Origin: Synergistaceae bacterium | GTDB lineage: Bacteria > Synergistota > Synergistia > Synergistales > Aminobacteriaceae | Reading direction: 5' to 3' | Length of the DNA stretch: 10,130 bases | Assembly: GCA_012523155.1 (NCBI GenBank) | Contig: JAAYJB010000376.1 | Location: 1-10,130, forward strand | Shown here: piece by piece, positions 1-6,299 of the stretch | Layout of the letters: each line of letters opens with the position of its first letter | How positions within the stretch are numbered: position 1 is the stretch's first letter | Translations under genes and position numbers: made by a program | The notes under the pieces: model-generated | Database searches by the model: none | Told to the model about the DNA's origin: nothing | The model's input: the letters and a program-made list of their open reading frames with translations, nothing else

Positions 1-678
1 ATGCCTGTTGTTGCCATTATTCCCGTGCTGCTGCTCGGGCTGTTCACATGGAAGACAATGCCCTCACTGAGCCACGAGAGCGGAAGTGCGCTTTCTCCCC
101 AGAAAGGGCTTTTCTACACCCTGAAATCCGTGTTTGCGATTATTTACCCCATATGGGCGATTTCCAGCGTCAGAGACGCCGCGAGCCAGGGAGTGAGGAT
201 GTTCTTCCCTATTAAGATAGCTTCAGAGGGGGCCGATATAACATTTGTGGGAACGGTCCTCTTCCTGATCATGCTCGGAACCACCCTTTCCATGCTGGTG
301 ATCGGCAGGATAGCGGACATCTGCGGAAAGAAAAAGACCCTTGCCATGATCATGGGGTTGTCTTCCCTCTGCCTTTTCGCAGGCCGTGCCGCAGGAGGGT
401 GGACTGCAATCCTGTTCTTCGTACTTGGAACGTCTGCAGTCAACGCAACCATGCCCATAACGGCGGCGATAGCCCAGGAAATGGTCCCCAATTCCCGGGG
501 AATGGCCAGCTCCATCGTGATGGGGCTCTCCTGGGGAGTTGGAAATTTGCTCATGGCTCCTTTCGGCAAAATCGGCGACTTGTACGGCATAGACGCTACG
601 TTGTTTCTTGTGGCGCTGCTGCCCCTTCTCACGTTTCCCTTTTTGCTGACGAAACCATTCAGGGAATCCAGGGACTGA
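1..678 (+). CDS. MFS transporter, C-terminal half (5' partial), fosmidomycin-resistance-like
   Basis: Inner-membrane major facilitator superfamily exporter. The visible 225 residues are very hydrophobic and carry about seven membrane segments, the first (residues 2-19) probably TM6 of a 12-TM protein. A short polar loop follows, and then the second half of the fold. A GRIADICGKKK segment near residues 101-111 is the MFS loop 8-9 motif (GxxADxxGKK). The segment AQEMVPNSRGMASS, then a glycine-rich helix and an APFGKIGD stretch, resembles the Fsr (fosmidomycin resistance) subgroup; that resemblance is from memory and the substrate is not known. A normal MFS protein has about 400 residues, so the gene almost certainly begins upstream of the window and the ATG at position 1 is probably an internal methionine. 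It ends convergently with the aminomutase gene. Confidence 0.85.
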   Translation: MPVVAIIPVLLLGLFTWKTMPSLSHESGSALSPQKGLFYTLKSVFAIIYPIWAISSVRDAASQGVRMFFPIKIASEGADITFVGTVLFLIMLGTTLSMLVIGRIADICGKKKTLAMIMGLSSLCLFAGRAAGGWTAILFFVLGTSAVNATMPITAAIAQEMVPNSRGMASSIVMGLSWGVGNLLMAPFGKIGDLYGIDATLFLVALLPLLTFPFLLTKPFRESRD

Positions 679-693
679 TTCCAGTTTCCCGGA

Positions 694-726
694 AAGCAGG
701 GGGCGCGAAATCCGCGCCCCCTGCTT
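694..726. terminator. Bidirectional hairpin terminator between MFS gene and kamA
   Basis: A perfect 14-bp GC-rich stem (694-707 with 713-726) with a 5-nt loop fills the gap between two convergent genes. Its right arm touches the kamA stop codon. On the + strand a T-run starts about 10 nt after the stem (736-742), so termination of the MFS transcript is plausible. On the - strand the T-run is poor, but the stem is strong. Confidence 0.75.
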
Positions 727-2141
727 CATTCATCCTTTTTTTCTTCCTGCCATTTCCGCCTTCGCGTCTCGCGCTCCAGCCGCTTCGGTTCGAGTGAGAC
801 GGCATCTCCCTCAAAGAGCGATTCCATTCCTCCGGAATAAAGGGACCTGGCCCGATCGCATGTTTCCCGGCATTTCCCGCTGCAGGTGCTTCTGTTGTCG
901 TCAGGTTCGGTATAGACGGTGATGACTCCCTCAAAATTGCGAAGCACGGTCTTCCTGTCAGACCGGGAAAGGACATAGTTCGGCATAACGGGAATTTTTC
1001 CTCCGCCTCCGGGCGCGTCCACGACGAATGTGGGGACGGCAAGGCCGGACGTATGGCCCCGAAGATACTCCATGATCTCGATCCCTTTCCCTATGGAAGT
1101 CCGGAAGTGTTCAATACCTCTCGACAGATCGCACTGGTAAATATAGTAGGGGCGGACCCGAAGCTTCAACAGCTTCTGGTTCAGCTCACGGAATATGTAG
1201 GGGCAATCGTTGACTCCCTTGAGCAGAACCGACTGGTTCCCGAGAGGAATTCCCGCATCAGCGAGACGGGCACACGCTGTTTCCGCCTCTGCAGTGAGCT
1301 CCCTGGGATGGTTGAAGTGAAGGTTTATCCACAAGGGGTGATATTTTTTGAGCACGGCACACAGACTTTCAGTCACCCTCATGGGAAGGACTGCCGGAAT
1401 GCGGCTCCCGATCCTTATTATCTCAACCGTTGGTATGGCTCGTATCTTTGAGAGTACGGAATCCAGCGCTTCGTCCGATAGGGTCAGGGGGTCTCCGCCG
1501 GTTATGAGTACGTCACGGATAGCGGGAGTCCTGGCAATATACTCCACGCACCTGTCGATCTGTTCCGCAGTCCTCTGGGTATCGTTCTGTCCCGCAAAAC
1601 GCCTTCTTGTACAGTGACGGCAGTACATTCCGCACTGGTCCGTGACGAGAAGGATGCATCGGTCGGGGTACCTGTGGGTGAGCCCCGGTACGGGAGAATC
1701 CACGTCCTCATGGAGAGGGTCGAGAAGATCCGTTGAGGAAATGATCGTCTCCTTCAGTGACGGTATCGCCTGTTTCCTGATGGGGCAGTCGGGATCACTG
1801 CCGTCGATGAGAGAAGCGTAGTATGGAGTGATGGCCATGCGGAGCGAGTTCAGGCTGCGTTTCAGCGTTGAATGTTCGCTCTTCGAGAGAGGCAGGATGC
1901 GTCCCAGTTCCTCCGCGGACGTGATCCGTGCCCTCATCTGCCAGCGCCAGTCATTCCAGAGTTCCTCGCCCACAGATTCTCTGAGGGCTTCAAGATAGTT
2001 TTTCCCTTCGTGGAAAAGGGGAAGGCTGAGGAGTATGCTTTCTTTTCCCCGCTTTGTTCTGGATGACGGAGGGCGTATTTCCTCCCCGTTTCCGTCAGCG
2101 GCCGCTTGACTGCTTTCCGATTTTTTTGCAGTAGAGGACAA
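726..2141 (-). CDS. kamA: Lysine 2,3-aminomutase (radical SAM, PLP)
   Basis: Converts L-lysine to L-beta-lysine with a [4Fe-4S] cluster, SAM and PLP. Numbering from the proposed TTG start at 2141 (471 aa), the radical-SAM motif CxxxCxxC is C170, C174, C177 (CGMYCRHC). The PLP lysine is K382 in PGGGGK. D338 (YQCD) and D375 (VVDAPGGGG) align at constant offset with Clostridium LAM D293 and D330, which bind the lysine side chain; glutamate mutases replace both. R179 matches the carboxylate-binding Arg134. The C-terminal zinc cysteines differ: C313 is kept, but C420, C424, C428 are spaced CxxxCxxxC rather than CxCxxC. About 45 poorly conserved N-terminal residues precede the family core. Start: an ATG at 2231 would overlap the GNAT gene by 137 nt with a badly spaced RBS, whereas TTG 2141 has GGAAGG 8 nt upstream. 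A GTG at 1973 would give the classical length but lacks an RBS. Last gene of the operon. Confidence 0.93.
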   Translation of the reverse strand: MSSTAKKSESSQAAADGNGEEIRPPSSRTKRGKESILLSLPLFHEGKNYLEALRESVGEELWNDWRWQMRARITSAEELGRILPLSKSEHSTLKRSLNSLRMAITPYYASLIDGSDPDCPIRKQAIPSLKETIISSTDLLDPLHEDVDSPVPGLTHRYPDRCILLVTDQCGMYCRHCTRRRFAGQNDTQRTAEQIDRCVEYIARTPAIRDVLITGGDPLTLSDEALDSVLSKIRAIPTVEIIRIGSRIPAVLPMRVTESLCAVLKKYHPLWINLHFNHPRELTAEAETACARLADAGIPLGNQSVLLKGVNDCPYIFRELNQKLLKLRVRPYYIYQCDLSRGIEHFRTSIGKGIEIMEYLRGHTSGLAVPTFVVDAPGGGGKIPVMPNYVLSRSDRKTVLRNFEGVITVYTEPDDNRSTCSGKCRETCDRARSLYSGGMESLFEGDAVSLEPKRLERETRRRKWQEEKKDE

Positions 2142-2571
2142 GGTCGTCACCTTCCGAATAAAAGTCCGGAATGCGTCCGCATTCCGTATATCCACGGGCA
2201 AGGTAGAAATACCGTTGCCCGAGATAGTCATCCCTTCCGGCCGTTTCTACCCGTATAACAGCCCGCGTGGACTGGACGAGCAGCGCCGAGCACATCTTTT
2301 CTTCCAGCTTTTTGCCTATCCCCTTTTTCTGGAAAGCAGTGTCGACAGCGATCCAGTAAAGATCGAAGGCAAAATCGGTCATGGGAGCAGGCCCGTATAC
2401 AAGGAAACCGGCCAGCTGCCCCTCGCTCCAATCAGTGAGAAGGACATAGTCTTTCCCGGGATGAAGCGACCACTCGATCAGAACGTCCTCAAGCACGTCG
2501 AGTTCTCCGGGAGTAAAGGCCCCCGTCGAACGTGCCGCAGCAAGGCATTTTTCAGCAAGAAGATTTTCCAC
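2095..2571 (-). CDS. GNAT-family N-acetyltransferase
   Basis: Cytosolic acetyl-CoA-dependent transferase, 158 aa. The acetyl-CoA site is the motif-A strand and loop LYWIAVDTAFQKKGIGKKL (residues 71-89), with the Q-K-K-G-I-G pyrophosphate loop at 81-86. The second half (ARGYTECGRIPDFYSEGDD, 125-143) is typical of GNATs with a conserved aromatic, acidic end; Y138 is a candidate general acid. I chose the GTG at 2571 because GGGGAGGAG lies 6 nt upstream; a TTG at 2598 in the same frame has no comparable RBS. The start overlaps the upstream ATP-grasp gene by 20 nt, and the end overlaps kamA by 47 nt, so all are translationally coupled. The acceptor is not visible in the sequence. By context it could be beta-lysine or a beta-lysine conjugate. 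It is clearly shorter than AblB (beta-lysine N6-acetyltransferase, roughly 270 aa) and should not be called AblB. Confidence 0.85.
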   Translation of the reverse strand: MENLLAEKCLAAARSTGAFTPGELDVLEDVLIEWSLHPGKDYVLLTDWSEGQLAGFLVYGPAPMTDFAFDLYWIAVDTAFQKKGIGKKLEEKMCSALLVQSTRAVIRVETAGRDDYLGQRYFYLARGYTECGRIPDFYSEGDDLVLYCKKIGKQSSGR

Positions 2572-3601
2572 CGCATGCTCCTCCCCGGGCCTTTTCAAGG
2601 GCCAGTTCTACAATTGCAGATACCGTATCCAGCTCCGACATGCCGCTTTCCCGGCATTGCCTCATGAATCCCCCTCCATCAGACAAGTCGGGATTGGGGT
2701 TCACATCAATAACAAAGAGCATGCCGTCTTTCTCTCTCAAGTCCACCCGGAAATATCCCCTGCAGCCCAGGGCTTTTCCGGCGGAATCAGCAAGTTCCCT
2801 TGCCAGACGGGCTTTTTCTCCTTCCGCTTTTTTCGGTGTGAGGTCATACAGCGGGGACTTGGGATCCCATTTTGAACCATAGTCGAGGTAATTGCGGCAT
2901 CCCTCCATATTCCCGTAGTCAATCACCGAAACCCCTACCGGCCGATAGGGGCCGTTTCCCATAAACGATACGGAATACTCGCTTCCCGGCAGAAACTCCT
3001 CGGCACGTATGCCTGCCGGGAAATCGGCCAGTTTGGACAAGACGGATTCCTCGAGCCGTGCAGCATCCTCCACGAGAGATCCTCCATCTATCCCCACACT
3101 CCCGTCCTCAGAAAGAGGCTTCAGAAAAACGGGGAGCCGGAGTTTTTCCAGAAGCCCGGAGGGTGTCGGGCCCGGGAAAAGAGTTACTCCCGCAGGGACG
3201 GGGACTTCGTTTTCAATGAGCCGTTCCGTTGTCACGTCCTTTGAAAGGCAGGCTTTGAGGACTGACGCCGGGTTCCCCGTGCATGGGATGCCTTCCTTCT
3301 CGACTATGGTCACGAAACGGTGTTCCGCCCCGCTGTCGCAGCCGAAACCCTCGAAGAGATTGAAAAGGCATTCCGCCCCTGATGAGCGTATAAGAGAAGC
3401 GGTCCTTTCAGGTGAGGAAAGGAGTTTTGGTGTTATATCAGCGGTCAGGACACGCCAGCCCGCCTGTTTCAGAATTTTCGATATCCATTCCCTGGTGCGG
3501 AGGGCATCGCTGACATCCGGCCGGCCCATCTGTTCCAGGGCGGCGGCAGCCAGTATGGTCCTGGGTTTTTGAGGAGGCTCCGAGGAATGATCGGAGTTCA
3601 T
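2552..3601 (-). CDS. ATP-grasp ligase 2, D-Ala-D-Ala-ligase-like
   Basis: Predicted ATP-dependent carboxylate-amine ligase of 349 aa. N-terminal domain has FNLFEGFG (80-87), the counterpart of the Ddl substrate-side loop. The central ATP-grasp has K161 in FLKPLSEDGSVGI (159-171), the lysine plus flexible glycine/serine loop that holds ATP phosphates. AEEFLPGSEYSVSF (200-213) supplies the adenine-binding acidic strand. FRVDLREKDG (284-293) and VIDVNPNPDLSDGGGF (297-312) supply the Mg-binding Asp/Asn residues. The ending NPNPDLSDGGGF differs from the NxxPG of true Ddl, which suggests a different acceptor. ATG start overlaps the stop of ligase 1 as ATGA (4 nt), with GGGAGG 10 nt upstream. Being the second, divergent ligase beside an aminomutase and an acetyltransferase argues against a peptidoglycan role. 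Substrates unknown. Confidence 0.85.
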   Translation of the reverse strand: MNSDHSSEPPQKPRTILAAAALEQMGRPDVSDALRTREWISKILKQAGWRVLTADITPKLLSSPERTASLIRSSGAECLFNLFEGFGCDSGAEHRFVTIVEKEGIPCTGNPASVLKACLSKDVTTERLIENEVPVPAGVTLFPGPTPSGLLEKLRLPVFLKPLSEDGSVGIDGGSLVEDAARLEESVLSKLADFPAGIRAEEFLPGSEYSVSFMGNGPYRPVGVSVIDYGNMEGCRNYLDYGSKWDPKSPLYDLTPKKAEGEKARLARELADSAGKALGCRGYFRVDLREKDGMLFVIDVNPNPDLSDGGGFMRQCRESGMSELDTVSAIVELALEKARGGACGGKSSC

Positions 3602-4674
3602 GATGCGTCAGCCTCCCTGGCGAAAGGAGAGCAATCAAGGCTGCATCTGCGGAATGCGCTCATGAGAATTGACCGGATCAGTCCGGCGTAGGTCCCTCCG
3701 CTGAGTCTGTGGAGAATGGGAAGGTCACTGTAAAGGGGCGAAAGACCCGGCAGCGGGTTTATATCGATGATCCTGGGGATCCCGTCGCTGTCAAGGCGAA
3801 AATCTACCCGGGCCATATCACGAAGCTCCAGTGCTGAAAACGCGGACACGGCACATCTTCCGATCTGGTCCCGCAGGGCCGGTGGAATTGTTTCCGGCCC
3901 CTCGTACCGTATTCTTTCGAGATAATTTCTCTTCTCCTCGAGAGAGTAGAGGAATTCCTCTCTCGCCTGAAGGGGGGTAATTTTCATCATGCCGGCAACT
4001 GAGGGGTTCCCGTTTCCGGTAATTCCGACCGTTATCTCGTCTCCGGGGAGGTATTCTTCCAGCAGTGCCGGTTGATCATACCTGTTCCAGATGCGGCGGA
4101 TTTTTTTCTCCGCTTCCAGGGGGGAATGGGCTACAGAGTCCGAGAAAATCCCTTTTGATGATCCCTCGTACCGTGGTTTCACAACCATTCGGCTGAACTG
4201 TCCGAACAGGGATGGAAGTGAAGCAAGATCTTCGTTGCCGCGGAATGAAGCTGAAAAAGGCACTGGAATCCCTTCGGCTGCTAGGGCACGGCAAGACAAA
4301 AGCTTATCCAGGGCCATTGCCATGGATACTGCGTCAGAACCCCAGAAGGGAATGGAGGCGCTTTCAAGCGCACACGGAACCTGGGCTTCCCGGCCCCGTC
4401 CCTGTCCCCTGCCCTCGGCTATATTCGCTACGAATTCGGGTGACTGGTTCTGCAGCCGTGAAGCGAAGTTTTCATCCTGTTCACAGAGGGATACACTGAA
4501 TCCGAAAGATGCGATAGTCTCGGCAACTGACTCCACGGTAGAGAGGGGGTCGTATTCCTCGTACTTGTCATCAGGTTCCCCCTCACCTGCAGATTTTTTG
4601 AGGTTGAAGACAACCGAGATTTTTGAAACGGAACGCAACGGAACGTCCGGCTCGCAGCCGAAATCATCGTTCAT
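3598..4674 (-). CDS. ATP-grasp ligase 1, D-Ala-D-Ala-ligase-like
   Basis: Predicted ATP-dependent peptide-bond-forming ligase, 358 aa, first gene of the operon. The N-terminal domain contains NIAEGRGQGRGREAQVP (84-100), close to the Ddl substrate loop. ATP binding is shown by K124, K166 in VVKPRYEGSSKGI (164-176), and LLEEYLPGDEITVGI (204-218). Metal binding is shown by RVDFRLDSDG (289-298) and IIDINPLPGLSP (302-313), which retains the NxxPG signature. I chose the ATG at 4674 because GGGAGGAG lies 7 nt upstream; an in-frame ATG at 4716 has no RBS. The protein is more Ddl-like than its neighbour. A housekeeping Ddl would not be expected in a lysine-aminomutase operon, so a dedicated dipeptide or conjugate-forming role is inferred; the substrates cannot be read from the sequence. 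Confidence 0.86.
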   Translation of the reverse strand: MNDDFGCEPDVPLRSVSKISVVFNLKKSAGEGEPDDKYEEYDPLSTVESVAETIASFGFSVSLCEQDENFASRLQNQSPEFVANIAEGRGQGRGREAQVPCALESASIPFWGSDAVSMAMALDKLLSCRALAAEGIPVPFSASFRGNEDLASLPSLFGQFSRMVVKPRYEGSSKGIFSDSVAHSPLEAEKKIRRIWNRYDQPALLEEYLPGDEITVGITGNGNPSVAGMMKITPLQAREEFLYSLEEKRNYLERIRYEGPETIPPALRDQIGRCAVSAFSALELRDMARVDFRLDSDGIPRIIDINPLPGLSPLYSDLPILHRLSGGTYAGLIRSILMSAFRRCSLDCSPFAREADAS

Positions 4675-4760
4675 AAACGATCTCCTCCCGGAGGGTATGA
4701 TCCGGTACCTCTGCATTGAACAGGATCAGGGAAACGTTCCCGAATTTGATGGCCGCCTGA

Positions 4761-4839
4761 GAAAACCCTGTTCAGACTGTTGAGATACCTGTTATTTGCG
4801 GATTATATGCCTTTTCGGAAGAAATACAAGAGGGTTTTC
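4761..4839. repeat. 9-bp inverted repeat flanking the ligase operon promoter
   Basis: GAAAACCCT at 4761-4769 and its exact reverse complement AGGGTTTTC at 4831-4839 bracket the predicted promoter: one arm just upstream of the -35, the other in the early leader. A paired operator is possible, but no regulator is encoded nearby. Confidence 0.4.
4802..4829 (-). promoter_or_regulatory. Promoter of the ATP-grasp/GNAT/kamA operon
   Basis: Perfect -10 TATAAT (4807-4802) with a weak -35 TTGTAT (4829-4824) and a 16-nt spacer on the - strand. It sits between the rubrerythrin terminator and the first ligase gene, leaving a leader of about 120 nt. Confidence 0.65.
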
Positions 4840-4856
4840 AAAAAAAAAGAAGAGAG

Positions 4857-4880
4857 AAAAGGGGCCTCCGAAGAGGCCCC
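4857..4880 (-). terminator. Rubrerythrin terminator with TTCG tetraloop
   Basis: On the - strand an 8-bp stem GGGGCCTC/GAGGCCCC closes a TTCG loop (4880-4861), followed by TTTT and a pyrimidine-rich tail. It starts 5 nt after the rubrerythrin stop. The C(UUCG)G loop is an exceptionally stable form. Confidence 0.88.
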
Positions 4881-4885
4881 GAACG

Positions 4886-5380
4886 TTATGCTACTGTTTT
4901 AAAGACTTCTTTTTTCGCCTTGCAGATCGGGCAAATGTCCGGGGCGTTTCCTTCCTCGACGTAACCGCATATGGGGCAGAGGAAGAACACGGAGTCCTTT
5001 CCCTTTCCCAGTGAAGCCATGGCTTTTTTGTACAGTTCTCCGTGCACTTTTTCCGCTTCGTTCGCCAGAGTGAAGGAACGGTGGGCGTTCTTCTGGTCCT
5101 CTTCCTCGGCGTCTTTTATAAATGCCGGGTACATCTCCGTAAACTCGTAGGTTTCCCCTTCGAGTGCTGCCTTGAGGTTCTCGGCGGTGGATTTGACCCC
5201 GCCCATTGCCTTGAAGTGCGCAACGGCATGGATGGTCTCAGCTTCAGCTATGGTGCGGAAGAGCTTCGCCGCCGCGGGATATCCCTCTTTTTCCGCCTGC
5301 TCGGCGAAAGCAAGATATTTCCTGTTGGCCATGGATTCCCCCGCGAATGCTTCTGATAGCCCGCTCATCGTCTTTTCCAT
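4886..5380 (-). CDS. rbr: Rubrerythrin
   Basis: Cytosolic peroxidase of anaerobes that reduces hydrogen peroxide at a di-iron site, with electrons entering through a rubredoxin domain. The 164-aa protein has the ferritin-like four-helix domain first. Iron ligands by alignment with Desulfovibrio rubrerythrin are E15, E48, H51 (ExxH), E79, E82 (EFTEMYP), E110 and H113 (ExxH). The rubredoxin domain closes the protein with C135, C138, C150, C153 (CPICG and CPIC). It is shorter than the 191-aa Desulfovibrio form, mainly through a compact N-terminal domain. ATG start with GGAGG 8 nt upstream. It lies 88 nt after the encapsulin gene, on the same strand, with a terminator between. Only about 35 nt separate that terminator from the start codon, so it is probably expressed by read-through or by a promoter overlapping the terminator. 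Confidence 0.96.
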   Translation of the reverse strand: MEKTMSGLSEAFAGESMANRKYLAFAEQAEKEGYPAAAKLFRTIAEAETIHAVAHFKAMGGVKSTAENLKAALEGETYEFTEMYPAFIKDAEEEDQKNAHRSFTLANEAEKVHGELYKKAMASLGKGKDSVFFLCPICGYVEEGNAPDICPICKAKKEVFKTVA

Positions 5381-5415
5381 TTTTTATTCCTCCGTCATAT
5401 TTATTTTTGGAATTC

Positions 5416-5444
5416 AAAAAAAAGCGGCCCCGTAAGGGACCGCT
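5416..5444 (-). terminator. Intrinsic terminator after the encapsulin gene
   Basis: On the - strand a 9-bp stem with one G-T pair (arms 5444-5436 and 5431-5423) and a TTAC loop is followed by eight T. It lies between encapsulin and rubrerythrin, and could set unequal expression of shell and peroxidase. Confidence 0.85.
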
Positions 5445-5468
5445 CATTGAAGCAGCGGCAAATGCCTG

Positions 5469-6260
5469 CTATTTCAGCGCGATAACCGCCTCCGGCGTGA
5501 TGACCCTGAAGGTGAACGACTCCGCGAAAAAGAGCCGGACCTTCCCACCGTTCCTCTCCTCAAAGCCGAGAGAGAGGTCCTGTCCCAGAACGAGTTCAAA
5601 ATCTCCGCCCCTAAGGGAAACGAGGTATGATTCATCCTGGGTGGAGAGGATGATCTTCTCTACAAGGTTGCCCACATGTTTCGAAATGGGGTATCCCGGA
5701 ACGCTGCTGTATACTGTTTTCCAGACCTTGGGAGATGCCACGAGGGCGTAGGGGCCTTCCACGGCATCCTGCTGGAATGTGAAGATACCCGCTGAAACGG
5801 CATTAACAAGGCTCTGCCCGTCGTCACCTTCTATTGCTGCCGTCCGCTCCGCAGCGATAGATGCAAGCCCATGGATACCTGCAGCAGAAAGTCCCTTATA
5901 CACGGCATTTTCCTCGAAAAGGGCGATCTCTTTCGCTGCTTTTTCAAGGGAAGAAAAATCGGGGTCTTTTGCACCCCTCGAGATGTTGTCAAGCTCCCAG
6001 ATATCCATGTCGAATGTGTATCTGCTTTCAACAAGCGGCAGGACCCGGTTTACACCAAACTGCACGCCGCCGGTGGACTGAGCCGGGACCAGGTCAAGCC
6101 GACCCGTCGGGTGTGCGCTGTATGTCCAGCCCTTCGGTCCGACAATATCGGAGAACCTTCTTGCGGAAAGATTTGCCGTAAGAACCTTTTTTGCCTGTCC
6201 GTCGAGTTCTTGCCAGGCTTCAGGCGTGATAAGCGATGCCGATCTTCTCAATATGTCCAT
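5469..6260 (-). CDS. enc: Family 1 encapsulin shell protein (HK97 fold)
   Basis: Self-assembles into a hollow icosahedral protein compartment in the cytosol. The 263 residues align end to end with the Thermotoga maritima encapsulin: the start MDILRRSASLITPEAWQELD, the GPKGW and AHPTGRLDL segments (41-57), DIWELDNISRG (86-96), the EGPYALV core and the GGDFELVLGQDLSLG-type strand near residues 217-231, and the TFRVITPEA end. No extra capsid domain is present, so this is the classical single-domain type. R80 and W88 correspond to the Thermotoga R79 and W87 at its flavin site, so flavin binding is possible. ATG start with AAAGGAGG 8 nt upstream. It follows the ferritin cargo gene by 39 nt with no terminator between, so the two are co-transcribed. 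The neighbouring cargo has the matching targeting tail, which confirms the assignment. Confidence 0.96.
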   Translation of the reverse strand: MDILRRSASLITPEAWQELDGQAKKVLTANLSARRFSDIVGPKGWTYSAHPTGRLDLVPAQSTGGVQFGVNRVLPLVESRYTFDMDIWELDNISRGAKDPDFSSLEKAAKEIALFEENAVYKGLSAAGIHGLASIAAERTAAIEGDDGQSLVNAVSAGIFTFQQDAVEGPYALVASPKVWKTVYSSVPGYPISKHVGNLVEKIILSTQDESYLVSLRGGDFELVLGQDLSLGFEERNGGKVRLFFAESFTFRVITPEAVIALK

Positions 6261-6299
6261 ATCAAGTGCCTCCTTTACCTTAGCGGTTCTGCGGCCTGG

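Noticed and set aside
726..2141. Glutamate 2,3-aminomutase instead of lysine 2,3-aminomutase.
   Set aside because: Both acidic residues that bind the lysine side chain (D338, D375) are present; glutamate enzymes carry Lys and Asn there.
2095..2571. GNAT as AblB, giving the known acetyl-beta-lysine osmolyte pathway.
   Set aside because: Much too short for AblB and the known pathway does not include ligases; kept as a general GNAT.
3598..4674. Ligase 1 as the housekeeping D-Ala-D-Ala ligase.
   Set aside because: The operon has no cell-wall genes and contains a second, different ligase plus lysine-modifying enzymes; it cannot be fully excluded from sequence alone.
4091..4783. A 230-codon frame opposite ATP-grasp ligase 1, and similar long frames opposite MFS, ligase 2 (3009-3572) and tupA (7504-8085).
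   Set aside because: The opposing genes have full family motifs; the antisense translations are low-complexity and lack domains or binding sites for ribosomes.
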